Origin: Ephemerocybe angulata
Taxonomy: Eukaryota > Basidiomycota > Agaricomycetes > Agaricales > Psathyrellaceae
Length of the DNA stretch: 64,000 nucleotides
Assembly (NCBI GenBank): GCA_013368325.1
Contig: JAACJK010000113.1
Span: 372,001 to 436,000, forward strand
Direction: 5' to 3'
Of the stretch, positions 23,746 through 35,094 are shown in pieces (the stretch's first letter is position 1; every line of letters starts with the position of its first letter). A program made the translations under genes and the position numbers. The notes beneath the pieces are model-generated. The model ran no database searches, was not told the DNA's origin, and saw only the letters and a list, made by a program, of their open reading frames with translations.

Positions 23746-24548
23746 TCACTGGGCTTTGGCACGACGTTTGTCCCCGGCCTCCCTGCGGATTCGAGTGACC
23801 TCCTTGCCAATGGCATTGTTGATCCTCTTGTGCATCTCGGGGCGGTATCCCAGCTTGAACAGAATCTCCAAGTGGACGAAGAAAGGCGCAAGGACGATGG
23901 CTGGAGCGGGGCTCGGTCAGTGAACGACACGGCCATATCGTTGTAGACGTACCGCCAACAAGGTTGTCAAGAAGAGCTGGAGCCCTTCCCTCGTGCACGC
24001 CGTGACCGTAGAACTGGGCAATCCAGGTGAAGGCATGAAGAGCACCAGCGTAGAGGGCATGGTTAGGCTTGTATGAGAAGGCCGTAGCACTCAAGAGCGA
24101 CAGGGTGATTTGAGGAGCATAGAGCAGCTATGAGAGCACAGTAAGTTTAATGTCAGGCCTCCTGCACCTGAGACTCACCGCAGCGAACGGCTCGAGAACG
24201 AAGTAATAGCCGAGATAGGCGGCGGCGGCGACGGCGGGCCAGTTGAGATCAAAGACGAGATACTCGTTAATGACATAGTGGATCTTTGGAAAGAATTCCG
24301 GGACGGGTGCAGGTGCAGCCAGGGCATATGCAGACCTGTGAGGCCTGGTTAGAGCTGTTGCTTGGTGCGACGATGGGGCATTACCAGAGGATGAACGGGA
24401 CGCAGACGATGTGAATGAGGACATTCACTTTATTAGAGTGGTACGCTCCGTAGAAGGTAAGCTTGGAGATATATCGGGTCAACAGAAGAATATTACGAGC
24501 ATAGAAGACGGGCGTTACCTGTTTATCGACGTTGAAGAAAGAAGACAT
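23746..24548 (-). CDS. MPO1: MPO1-like DUF962 membrane protein (2-hydroxy fatty acid dioxygenase)
   Basis: Five exons (24519-24548, 24385-24461, 24179-24335, 23953-24127, 23746-23900) give 197 residues. The first two exons encode FYGAYHSNKVNVLIHIVCVP, the signature of the Mpo1/YGL010w (DUF962) family, with conserved His. Later exons hold hydrophobic helices (AAAAYLGYYFVLEPF, ATAFSYKPNHALYAGALHAFTW) and a second His cluster (FYGHGVHEGRAPALLDN). The C-terminus is basic with Lys-rich ER-type ending. In yeast Mpo1 is an Fe2+-dependent dioxygenase of ER membranes that shortens 2-hydroxy fatty acids during phytosphingosine breakdown; the same role is inferred here. Start codons of this gene and SEC22 are 201 bp apart and divergent, with a CACGTG at 24653-24658 between them. 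Confidence 0.88.
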
Positions 24549-24749
24549 GGTGGGAGATGGGGCGAAAGCGGGGAAGGCCCACTTGATAACTTGATATAAG
24601 ACCGCTATGGGCGCAGCGCCCGGAACAGGCCACTGGCAAGGTTGCCGGAGCCCACGTGGGAGACTCCGTCCGGATTTGAACAGAGTTAGTCGTCACTGCA
24701 CCGGTCCTGGTCCAACACCAGCTCCTCCTCGAACTCTTCTTGTATTATT

Positions 24750-25636
24750 ATGGTCCGCTCAACCACGATCGTCAGAGCCTCCGACGCCCTCCCGCTAGCT
24801 GCGAGCGTCGACGACGAACAGGTCAGGGGTCGTCTCCCGCTCCACCTCCACGTCCGCCATGCTGAACGCGCGACGTGTCACTTGCTTTCCTCCAGACAGA
24901 ACAAGCCTTGCAGGAGCACAAGCAGCAGGCAAAGCTCATCTTCCGCAGGATAACACCAAACGCAGAGCCAAGATGCTCTATTGAGAGTGGCCAATACACG
25001 CTGCAGTACGTGCCCCAGTGCCCTGCTACACGCTCATTTACCGAGATTGCCCCAGTTACCTCATTGCGGACAATGTCGTCTTCCTCACCATTGCCGACAA
25101 ATCATACCCCAGGAAGCTCGCTTTTTCATTCCTCGACGAGCTCTCGAAGGAGTTTGCGAGCACATATGGACCTAAAGTAGAGACGGTCCGGAAACCCTAC
25201 GCCTTTGTTGGCTTCGGTGTGTCACAGTCTTCACCCTCCTCCTGGGATGTGCACTCATTACTTTTCGTTGCAGACACTTTCATGTCAAAGACCGCTCGCT
25301 TATACCAAGACACCCGGACAGCGACCGCTGCTAACAATGGCCTCGACAAACTGAATGACGACCTACAAGACGTGACGAGAATTATGACCAAAAACATGGA
25401 GGAGCTGCTCTGGAGAGGAGACTCGTTGGACAGTGAGTTATAAAAACATCAATCTATCTACTTGATGCTGATACAGAGCAGGAATGTCACACCTATCAAC
25501 ATCACTGCGGTCCGAGTCTGAAAAGTATCGTAAAGCGGCGAAGAACATCAACTTCCAGGCCATGCTGCGACAATACGCCCCTCTTGCTGCTGTCGGTTTC
25601 TTCGTTTTCCTCATCATCCTCTGGAAGCTCTGGTGA
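24750..25636 (+). CDS. SEC22: R-SNARE Sec22
   Basis: Five exons (24750-24821, 24896-25005, 25056-25216, 25274-25432, 25482-25636) give 218 residues, the standard Sec22 length. An N-terminal longin domain (YTLHYLIADNVVFLTIADK, AFSFLDELSKEFASTYG) is followed by the SNARE helix (NGLDKLNDDLQDVTRIMTKN, then ELLWRGDSLD with the zero-layer Arg) and a C-terminal anchor (AAVGFFVFLIILWKLW). Sec22 acts in ER-Golgi vesicle fusion in both directions. The donor at 25006 rather than two bases later was chosen because it alone keeps the longin frame (CA joined to T gives His before YLIAD). Confidence 0.94.
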
Positions 25637-26006
25637 GCAGTGTTTCTGCCAGCCACTGCGCTCTATACCTGCTGTTGGACCCGGGAAATTTCGTTGGGGT
25701 TTCATTTCGGGTTTATTAGCTCGTATCATCCATTCCGTGTCTGGGTCCTTAATATTATTTTACCATCTGCTTTACTTTATCACCAGACATTCACTCTATG
25801 GACCCCTTGCTGCTTTCTTGTTCTCTGAGTTACATGGCGTGGAGACAGCAATTGCCGACGTGTCAGCAGCATTATCTTATCTGAATGTGGGCGCTATATC
25901 ACCGGGCGCTTGATAGTGATTATCAAGATTCCAGACCATTGCACTCCTTTAATGAACACCACGACGATCCAGTTGCCCATATTCTAAGCCGCCGTCCACA
26001 TAGACC

Positions 26007-28415
26007 ATGTACGGAGCGTATGCTCCCTTCGGACAGCCGCAGGCCCAGTATGGAGCACCCTCAATGTACGGTGCACCAGCCCCAGCAGCTGCTCCCGCCA
26101 ACATCCAACCAGGCGCAGTAATCTACGCCCAAATCCTTACCCCAGATCAGAGGACGGCGTACCAGCTCTTCAGGTGTGCTTAGCTTGTGTTCTAGCTCAG
26201 ATTGCGAGCCCCACTAACGAAGTGCCTTGCCAGGCTAACGCCGGCAAGGTTAGTTCTGTCTCCCCACCATGAATGTTGATTGTTGAATCGCGGATGATCC
26301 AAGCTACCATGGGCCCCAAGGCCTGATCAGTGGACTCCAATGGATGGCCGCAGAGGTCGTAATGACGCCTCCATCTGGCTCTAAGCCTGCCGAAGCCGTA
26401 GGTGCTCTCACCCTTGCCCTAAGCCCTAGCTTCCGACTAAGCCTCATCCACAGGACTTCATCGACTCATGGCAGAAGGGAGCGATTGCACAAGCCCCAGG
26501 AGTTCCTACAGGGTACCCAGGCGTGCCCATGGCACCGTCCAGCTCCAAGTCTTCCAAGTGCGTATCGCGCCTCCCTCTCCTGCCTGAGAACGTTATCCAA
26601 AGCTCTTCCCATTTAACAGCAAAGATGAGAAGCGCGGCAATCGGCACAGCCGCCACGCATCCGATTACAGCGACACCCTTCAAACCGCCCGCGACAAAGA
26701 CTCTCAGCGAAGGAGCAGCTTCAATGCCTCAACAGCACCTCCAATGGTCCCATTCCCCGGCGGTACGGGGTATCCAGCAGGCTACCCTCAACAGGCGGCT
26801 CCCCAAGCACCGCCCGCAGGATATTCCCCCTTCCCAGGGTACGCCCAGATAGATCCAGCAGCAGCAGCCATGCAGCAATACGGCGGCGCCCCCGGGCCCT
26901 ACGGCTTACCTACCTCAGGTTATGCTGATCAGCTCGCACGGCAGATGGCCGAGCTCGACGTTAACCGCTCTCGAGGCGACAAGGAATCTGAGCGGGACAA
27001 GAAAGCCAGTCGGTCTAGGCGGCAGAGCACCCACGAGCCCTCGCGACCGGCGACGGAGAACTCGAATCCCTATGGCTACCCAGCCTTCAACCCTGCTGCA
27101 GGGATATACGGACAGCCCGGCGCTGGGTATCCTCCTGGCATGTATGGTGCACCGCCGCCTGGTATGGCAGGATCCAACCACTCCCGGTCTGGATCCTCCA
27201 ACGGTCCTTCGCCTAACATGAAGCCTGGCGAAGTGTCGTTCGGTCCTCCAGTAATCGGCCAACCTGCTCAGCCAAGCATGGGGAACATGGAATACAGGAT
27301 GAACGCTACGGCGAACAAGCGAAACAGTGGAGAGGTCTATGGTCCAGGGCATATCATGGAAGGCTATCCCAAGCCCCAGGGTGTCAATAATGGCCCTCCT
27401 CCCAAGTCGAGAGCGACAACACCAAACCCTCCAAATGCACCTCTCGGTAACTACCTACAGGCAAACAGGCCGTCGTCGCGAATGTCATCGCGGCACTCAT
27501 CTGCGTCGCACGGTTCGCCCAACCCTCCAATCTCAACACAACTAGCTGCACCAGAAGCCTTCTCGAGAGCCATAAACGCCAAGCTTCCCTACCACAAGTT
27601 TGGTCGGACGCTCGTGCACAGAATGGACGACTTCTTCTCGCACATGCCTAAAATGCCGCAGAACCTCGAATCGCACGACGTGCGCAACGAAGATTGGTTC
27701 CGGTTTATGGAGGTGAGGGTTCCCTTGCTAGATTAAAGCCTTCAACTTTGTTCACACTAATTCTGCACAGGATCTAACCCTGGCCTGGACAGGAAGGCTC
27801 CCAGTCCCAGCAGGCAGCTCATCCCGAGACCCCAAGCCACCCAAACCCGCAGTCATCGCCGCCGAACTTATCCACACCTGGAATACCGCCTTTTTCGAGC
27901 CCCGCGGTGTCGAAATGATCCTCTATCGTGGCGGCCAACGTCGCTCTGGGCGCGGTTTTGGCAAGATTGACTTTAACCCCAGCGAGGGCAGCGACTGGTC
28001 TTCCTCCTCCACCAGCGAAGAGTCGTCTTCCGATGGCAGCGACGATCCATACCCTCCCCATGCGAGCAATGCTTACACCCGTGAGGACAAGAACGATCTC
28101 TCGTCGGCGCGGAAGCGTTATTACGACGACAAGAGGAGGAGGAAGGACGAGCGGAGGGACCGTAGGAGAAGGAAGCGGGAGAGGAGGAGGAACAAGGAGT
28201 ACTCTGTGATGGCTGTGTGCACTCGCGACGGTGCTCCTCTGAAGGGCCATTCACCAATGCAGGCGACGAATAATAGTCACTTGCCGCAGAACCAGAACCA
28301 GGGCGGAATGCCTTTGGCGAGTGCCTACCCTGGGATGCTTGCCATGCCTAACCCTCCCACTACGACCACTAAGAAGTCGAAACGGCAGAGCGTCGGGCAA
28401 TACTTTGGGCTTTAA
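26007..28415 (+). CDS. Conserved low-complexity protein, function unknown
   Basis: A workable six-exon model (26007-26173, 26234-26248, 26331-26355, 26454-26557, 26620-27712, 27771-28415) gives 682 residues. The N-terminal part is Pro/Ala/Gly/Tyr-rich (MYGAYAPFGQPQAQYGAP) and then VIYAQILTPDQRTAYQLFR. The middle is disordered, full of PGG, GYP and PGMYG repeats, and has Arg/Ser-rich stretches. A conserved-looking block (LPYHKFGRTLVHRMDDFFSH, then AVIAAELIHTWNTAFFEPRG and EMILYRGGQRRSG) lies near the C-terminus before a very basic KRRRKDERRDRRRRKRERR run that could act as a nuclear localisation or RNA-binding segment. I do not recognise the family. Exons 2 and 3 are the least certain; a longer third exon ending at 26397 also keeps phase. 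Confidence 0.72.
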
Positions 28416-29173
28416 ATTTAGTGAACTCCACCATCGGTATTTACATGTAAAGTATGCTTTCTCATTCCCTCTTTCTCTCTGCTCGTCGGACTTCAACTTC
28501 AGCGAAACCATGTAACGATTTTACTTACGACAATTATGATCCCCGACTCAACGAAGTGGGAGGAGGGTCCTGTTTCAGGCTCCAAACCAGTCGTCTGTGT
28601 TCGAGGTCAAGGCCCTATGACTTTCGCAGAGGTGGAGGCGGTTTTGAAGAGAATCTAGGTGATAGCTGGTGGTGTATGAATAGGCGCCCAGGGCGTTATG
28701 TAAATTTAGACTGCCGTTGTGATCGCGATCGCTCCTTGCAATTGCAAGGCTGACTCTTGGCTGACTCCCAAGTAAGAGGCGAAAAGATAGGGCGTCCCCC
28801 GCCGGTTTACTTGAAAATCTGCCGTGACTAGCCTCTTCTTCGAATGTGACGCTGCCATGACGAAATTCGATTGGGAGACACGAAAAGGAACCAGGCCCAG
28901 ACAACCAGGGGCTGGCTGCGACCATACAGGAGTTCACAAAGGTCTGTCAGCCCCTATTCTTTTGGGTGGGTATAAAGACTGGGCCTGCAGAGGACCTTTG
29001 GAAGCCATATCGGAGTCGCCTTCATTCCTCAAGCTCTCCTTCTTCAGCAGTGGCTGACCATATTATTTATCACCTGTCCCCATGCCGTCTGCTTGCTATC
29101 CTCAATCAGTTGGACATCCTCCGACATCACCCCCCAACATCATACTCCTGTCGAATACGGTCGCATTCCTTTC
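28416..29173. other. Intergenic, no gene seen
   Basis: 3' flank of the low-complexity protein gene. No open frame with codon-like structure and no repeat was found before the tandem array. Confidence 0.55.
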
Positions 29174-29930
29174 GGCGGCGCTACCTACCCATGGTCTTGG
29201 AGCGCAGATCCCACACTCTGGAGCTGGGGTATGTGCTCCGACACAGCAACTCTCGTTCAACTCTGACGTTCTCCTCTTCGTTCAGCGCAAACTGACCTAA
29301 ATGGAATCAAGCATCCTCAGCTTCGGGGTGTGGGCACCAGCCTCACCTTCTACGGCGCTACCCCGTGGTCTCGGAGCACAGTTCCCATACTCTGGAGCTG
29401 GGGTATGTCCTCCGACACAACGCCTTTCGTTCAATTCTGACGTTCTCCTCTCCGTTCAGCGCAAACTGACCTACATGGAATCAAGCATCCTCAGCTTCGG
29501 GGTGTGGGTATTGCCAGCCTCACCTATGCTCCTCCAACACGTTCCTCGCTTTCGATCCTTCATAACGGGCTGATTACTTCGAAAGAAATAGATCCAAATT
29601 TAATGATCCCGGTCAACTTCCCAGGTTCACAATACCCATGTTCCGGAGCTGGGGTATGTCTGTCTTTTCTCTGTTTTAATTGCGGATCCTGACCCTCCTG
29701 TTCTTTCAGCGCAAACTGACCTAAATGGAATCACGCATCCTCAGCTTCGGGACATGGGTATCCTTTCTCGGGACACCAACATAGCACTTCGCCCACTCCA
29801 TTCCTCTTCACTCCCCATCGACCACAGTCTTATCTACTCGGGTGCGCCGTTATCTTCTTGTCACCGCACAATGCTTATGGTTTCTACCCTGTAGCGAAAA
29901 CTAGTTTACGTGGAGCCACACGACCAACAT
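29174..29930 (+). repeat. 174-bp tandem repeat with intron-like units
   Basis: Two near-identical units lie in tandem: CTCTGGAGCTGGGG at 29216 and again at 29390, and CGCAAACTGACCTA at 29286 and 29460, both 174 bp apart. A third partial copy repeats the two landmarks at 29641 and 29710 (about 250 bp on) and a decayed fourth trace (CGAAAACTAGTTTACGTGGA) follows at about 29892. Each unit contains a GTATGT donor-like site after the GGAGCTGGG and a TTCAG acceptor-like site just before CGCAAACTG. Spliced, the first two units read in one frame as WSWAQTDLNGIKHPQLRG; unspliced, 174 is also a multiple of three. The array may be a small repeat-protein gene or its remains. No start, stop and full exon chain could be fixed. 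Confidence 0.6.
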
Positions 29931-31079
29931 ACGACCTTAGCTCTAGATCATGAATCATGTTGTAAAGCACCCCTTTGGCTCCCGAGCCTTTTCTCCTTCC
30001 CTGCGAATCCCTATGATATGGTTCAAGGGAGGACGATTTCTCACCTAGGACTGACGTACGCCTTTACATTTTCTATCACTCATTTCCCTTATATCAACGC
30101 CCTGACGCTGCTTGATATTTGTAGATTCGTCCCTCGGTTCTGGTCCGTACTCGCAGTCGCCGGAAGCTCGAATGAGCCCTGAAGCATGGTGAGTTTCGCC
30201 AGCCATATCCCTGTGTCATCGCTGAGCCTTGCCCTTACCAGGCCCTTTCGAGCAGTCTTTTCTTTCGCGATCTCCCTGCCTTTTACAAGCATCCCGGGCC
30301 CGGGCTGTACTAATATCACACTGCTTCCAAGCCTCTTATATGTACCAGCACTTAATGGCCATATACTAAATTGTCGCTCTACGTTGTAAGCAGTTGGGGA
30401 CTGCTTCGCGTCGCCGTTACGATCTTGAGATATTATATAGCACATATTGGTGTTCAAGTCGATGGTCCCCGGAATGTGAAGGGGGTATGTACATACGAGG
30501 CGAAAAGACCACCAGGCACCACTGCACCAGGTAGGTTCTGGCTCAATACTTAGTTATTGAGCGCCCATGAGGAAGCCCAGGCGCTCAAAGTCGAGGCCTA
30601 CAACTTCCGATGCAAACATGGCACGCACTCTCAGTTTCCACACCATTCACCAGTGAGCGGGCCAAGTGTTGGAACGAAGGGTCCGTCCCAATAGCCAAGG
30701 AAGGCTCGTGAGATCAATAACAGGGAGTAGAGGGAGTAGGGGGAGATCCGAGGAAGTAAAGGTACAGGAAAAAGAACGGTGCTTACCTACCTCCAACAAC
30801 TCCCAGCCAATGCGCAAGCCCCGATAGGTCAGAACCGAGGATGGGATGAACGAGTGCCCATGCAACCCAACAGAAAGCCGTCGAGCAGTGCGTTTGTCCG
30901 TTTGAGATGAATTATGTATGCCAGCCCGAGCTGTCAAGTCTACAGGGCATTATCATGCACTCCTACAATAAGTCGCCCAACCACCCAGTGGGGTCCCCAT
31001 GCGCCGGAACGATAGCTGTCGCTGCTGCTGCTGCTGCTCTAGAATGCAGTTTTCTCCTATGCAAGAGGTTTCCACGCGC
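29931..31079. other. Intergenic, no gene seen
   Basis: Beyond the tandem array there is no convincing coding sequence on either strand. A short CTG/GCT run sits near 31020-31040. The right end is the 3' flank of QCR9. Confidence 0.5.
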
Positions 31080-31427
31080 TTAGGACTCCTGGACGTATTT
31101 GCCGCGGATGTCTTTCCATTGTTTCTAGAGCGGAATCAAGTGTCAGTGAGTATTACGAGGAGAGAAGGGGAGAATCAACATACGCCCTTGTTGTAAGAGT
31201 CCCAGAACTTCTGGACACCGGTGTCGAAGCCAATGCCGAAGGCGAAGGCACCAATGAAGATGGTGCTCACGAAGACGCCTGCAGGGATGTCAACACGTCG
31301 TCGAGATGCATAGGGTAAGAATGCGTACTGTTGCGCTTGAAGACGGCGTTGTAGATGGTGTTGGAGAGCTGCAAGTGGGTGCGTTGGGTCACCGAGCCCA
31401 AGAAATACAGTAGGGACTTACGGCCAT
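31080..31427 (-). CDS. QCR9: Ubiquinol-cytochrome c reductase subunit 9
   Basis: Four tiny exons (31422-31427, 31329-31368, 31184-31278, 31080-31124) give 61 residues, which is the usual size of Qcr9. The reading ATNTIYNAVF-type N-terminus (here MALSNTIYNAVFKRNS) leads into a single inner-membrane helix (FVSTIFIGAFAFGIGFD) and the conserved GVQKFWDSYNKGKQWKDIRG tail. The subunit belongs to respiratory complex III. The first exon is only ATGGCC, followed at once by a GTAAGT donor. The gene is divergent from the mitochondrial ribosomal gene uS11m, 122 bp between start codons, so two nuclear genes for mitochondrial proteins probably share one promoter. Confidence 0.93.
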
Positions 31428-31549
31428 TGGGAATGTGGTGGAACGTGAAGAGAGCAGCAGCGTCCCGATGGATTCCGGAAGTAGAAATCGGAGTTGCAAA
31501 GCGCGAAATTGGAATTTTCTCACCTTTTGGTTTTATTCCATCCGCCACT

Positions 31550-32146
31550 ATGCTCGCCGCTACTATACGGTCGTCTCGGGTCTCCTCCCTGGCCACCGTC
31601 CAAAGGTCATGGGCCAGGTCATATGCCACCGACTCACCTACAGTTTTCGGCATGGAAAGCCTCCTAGCTGCCATTCCCAAGACTGCTCCTCCAAAAGGGA
31701 AGGGCCACCCCAGGAACCTCTACCCCAAGCGCAACGACTGGAGTTTCAAAATTGAGCCAGCCGCCGACATTCCGGAAACTCGTTTACGTCTCCACTGCCA
31801 TTCGACACCGAACAACACCATTTCCACTCTGACGAAGGCCGACGGGTCGACCATTGCCTGGTTCTCTGGTGGTTCTTGCGGGTTCAAGAAGGGAAACCGT
31901 GCGACATACGAGGCTGGATACCAGTGCGCTGTCCGGTGTTTCAAGCAAATAGAAGAATTGGCCAAGACAGACGGCAACATCAAGGTCGACCTGTTCTTCA
32001 AGGGCTTCGGTCAGGGAAGGGAGGCGCTCAAGATTGCCCTGCTGGCATCGGAGGGGGAGCGCGTCCGGGAGCTGGTCGCGACGATAACGGACAGGACGCC
32101 TATTAAGATTGGTGGAACGCGTGCCAAGAAGATGCCACGAAACTAG
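31550..32146 (+). CDS. Mitochondrial ribosomal protein uS11m
   Basis: A single exon of 198 residues. The Ser/Arg-rich N-terminus (MLAATIRSSRVSSLATVQRS) is a mitochondrial presequence. The S11 core follows: LRLHCHSTPNNTISTLTKAD, WFSGGSCGFKKGNRATYEAG, the KVDLFFKGFGQGREAL stretch and the IKIGGTRAKKMPRN C-terminus, which matches the bacterial S11 ending that contacts rRNA. It is called Mrps18 in yeast naming. It converges with the METTL3/IME4 gene (214 bp between ends). Confidence 0.92.
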   Translation: MLAATIRSSRVSSLATVQRSWARSYATDSPTVFGMESLLAAIPKTAPPKGKGHPRNLYPKRNDWSFKIEPAADIPETRLRLHCHSTPNNTISTLTKADGSTIAWFSGGSCGFKKGNRATYEAGYQCAVRCFKQIEELAKTDGNIKVDLFFKGFGQGREALKIALLASEGERVRELVATITDRTPIKIGGTRAKKMPRN

Positions 32147-32360
32147 TGAGTCGCGAATGTTGCTCCATCCCGAACGCTGTGACTGATCCAGTCTCCAGGC
32201 CTGTCTGTCGCCTTTCGCGTCTTCACCAAGTACTCCCAGCCAGCGGACTGGTCCACAGAGTTATAGACCTATACACTCTAATTCCGTTATACCGTACACA
32301 AAGATTCCCCGTAATGTCCATTCCATTTCATCTGCAAGTGACGGGACGAACTATACGCCG

Positions 32361-34474
32361 CTACTGGTACGAGTAGCTATCCCTTCCTCCTTCCACATTC
32401 CTCTCTGGGTATCTCTGCCTCATCCTATCCCTCAAGTCGTCTTCGTGAACCATATCCACGTTTCCCAGCTGGTTGCCCAGTGTTATCCACCCCGGCCTTA
32501 CGTTGTGCTTCCGACCAAAGATTTCGACCTTGCGACCTCCCGGGCACATCCGCTCTATCAAGCCATATACCTCGTCAGGTTTCCTAGAAGTTTCACGAAC
32601 CTCTGAAACGATGACGTCCACGTCAAGGCCTCGGTTCACCCAAGACGGCCATTTAAGAGTCGCGCCAGACGATCCGGCGGAGGGCGAGTTCTTGACGCCG
32701 ACGAGCATGTGTTCCTTAGTGTGGTTCAGCCAGTGTCCTGTTCTTCCTGTACGAATGACTCTTTGAAGCTATAGCAAGAGAATCAGCATGGTGACCACGT
32801 TCAACACGAGCGGTAACTGACTTGGTTGGTTTTGACCCATATCACCTCGTCAACACGAGTATAGCCCCATTCTCTGAGACATTCGCGACCGACCTCCATC
32901 GCTCGTCCGGTTACCCAGAGGAAGATCAACCCTTCATCTTGCAACGCCGGTATTGGCATTGCTTTCATTTCGTCGTCTTTCATGGTTCCATAGGGCAGCT
33001 ACGACAGTTTGAGTACACAATAAATCAGAGAGATGGCCGTTGCTTACACTCATATGAATATCCCATGGCGGGTCCGCCATTATGACATGGAACTTGCCCA
33101 GCACAGAGTAGTCAAACCGGCGTAGGTCACAGTTAATCCATTGCGGTGGCAGCTGTTGGGACGTTAGCGTTTCCACAAGGATGAATTGTACAAATGACGC
33201 ACTGGCTTTGTTATCCTTCCAGTTGGTCCCATTCCAACGCCCAGTTTATGAGGTTTCTTCATCAATTGCTGGTCTCTCTCACTTTCGCGCTCCCGTTCAG
33301 CCTTCTCATCGTTCCCGTCCCAGTCGACTTCATAGTGGAGGTATCGACACGGTGCTTTCTCCTTTCCTCGACCACCAGCACCCAACCCGCTCGGGAGACT
33401 GACGGGACCTCGAGCATTTGTGTGATTCAGGTTGACACCCAGGCCAACACCTCCACTGAGACTGGAAGAACCAGGGAACGAGGGTGGTGTGGGTGCCTGT
33501 GAATACGTAGGTTCGGAGTAACATGTATTGAGGTACGAGCAGTGGCCAAGAGTGACGTCCGTATGCGGTCGGATAAGGGGTCGGAAGTGTACTGCATGAC
33601 ACGGCGCTGCAACGCCACTCGTTGCCGCTCTTGCTTTCGCGCATTCATCCTTGGTGATATGGCTGCATATTGGTTCGAACTCCTCGCCAGTGGATCGGAA
33701 CTAGTCGTAACGTCAGTGCCTACAAGGCCAAGAGAGCGGAAGCATGTTGCACACCTGTTCAGCCAGCAGCCTACCCTTCGCCGTCCCGCGTTGCAATATC
33801 GCATACACCTCCCTCAATTCCTTACTCAGACTTCCCAGGTTTGAGTTCGCCCGACCCGATGCGCCTTCCGACCCCGCGTCAAACTCGACACCAACCCCCA
33901 CAATTTGGCTCGCTGCGCCACTACTCCCGATATCCTCCTTGTATATATCATCTTCCTCGTCTTCCTCCTCCTTTCCCGACACAGAATCCGCGTCCTCGTC
34001 AACAATCCGTTTCCTCTTCCCGAGTGCCCGAACAGCCGTTCCGAAGCCCGCCTCTTCCAGCCCTGACTCTGCGTCGCCTCCTCTATACGTGAGCCCATAC
34101 GCTTTCGCTCCCAGAGTGACCTCCCAGATCATCATGTCACCCGCCTCCACCGGGCCATCCCCAGACTTCTCCCTAGAATACGAGATCCGCCCATCTTCCC
34201 AGGTCCGCGCCAAATCCTCTATAATGCCCTCGAACCTTCCAAGGTCCGTTAGCCTGAACCTCGGCGGGGCCTTCTTCGAGAGCAGCCCCGAGGGTATCTT
34301 CGTCGTCATCACGCGCGTTAGCAAATCGAGCGACGTCAGCGGGGTGAGCTTGCTTGTCGTCTGCGCAGGGCGGGTGCCAGCACCCCCGCTGCCGCTGCTG
34401 CCAGCAGCAAAATCCGGCGAAAACAGCTTTGTGAGTGCTGCGGTGGCTACGAGTTTGAGCTCTTCATCCGACAT
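32361..34474 (-). CDS. mRNA N6-adenosine methyltransferase, METTL3/IME4 type
   Basis: Five exons (33755-34474, 33203-33700, 33048-33152, 32822-32998, 32361-32768) give 635 residues. The MT-A70 domain is complete: a [19 protein letters not shown] block with Cys and His typical of METTL3, [20 protein letters not shown], the catalytic DPPW in [51 protein letters not shown] and [12 protein letters not shown]. The enzyme transfers methyl groups from SAM to adenosines of mRNA; in yeast Ime4 it promotes meiosis. I see no CCCH zinc-finger pair at the N-terminus, which instead holds [14 protein letters not shown] and an acidic, disordered linker. The start at 34474 is the first ATG of the frame. The DPPW motif makes activity likely. 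Confidence 0.95.
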
Positions 34475-35094
34475 GAGTGAGGAAGGCAAGGTTGATGGCC
34501 GTATTTAGACGCGCGTTGATCCACAAGCGAAGCGCCTACAGCGTGTTTACGGGTGTTTATGATTGTGGCTTTCCTCAGTAAGGCAGTCGCTCTAAGCGGC
34601 GGGGTTTGTGTTAAGCGTCCGGAAAGCGAAAAAGGGGTCAGGGAAGAGCAAATTGGACATGCGTCTCGCTCGCTAACCTCCTCCGATCCTCGAGCCGACA
34701 ATTAGTCGTCTTTAGGCAGTCCGTTCAGCGCCACCTGAGGTTTGGGGCGATCCTGCAAACTATTGATGGGCAATGACGCTTCGGCTCGTGCAGGGCTCGC
34801 CGCCACACTGTCGTCCACACACACCAAACACCCTGGAAAAGCAGGGCAAAAAGGTGCTCACACATTTCAATCACCGCGCACCCTTAAACTCAACGATATG
34901 AACCTGATCACGATCGGGCATAGCCTTACCGCTGCACAGCGCATGCCAAATAGGCTCGAATGAAATGAAAACCCTAAGCGTGGCGACAATAATCTGTGCT
35001 AATAACGAAGCCGTTGCAAATGAGCGTTGCTACTGTACTTAGTCTACTGGAGCTTCTTGTGCACACCTTCTCCTCGTCCACCTCTCCGCGCCGA
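34475..35094. other. Intergenic, no gene seen
   Basis: Promoter side of the METTL3/IME4 gene and 3' flank of the SDR. No coding or repeat signal was found. Confidence 0.6.

Noticed and set aside
31355..31549. Upstream extension of the uS11m frame
   Set aside because: It begins at a non-ATG codon and overlaps the QCR9 exons; the ATG at 31550 starts a normal mitochondrial presequence.
34475..34489. An N-terminal extension of the METTL3/IME4 frame
   Set aside because: The codon at 34489 is TTG on the minus strand; the first true ATG is at 34474.
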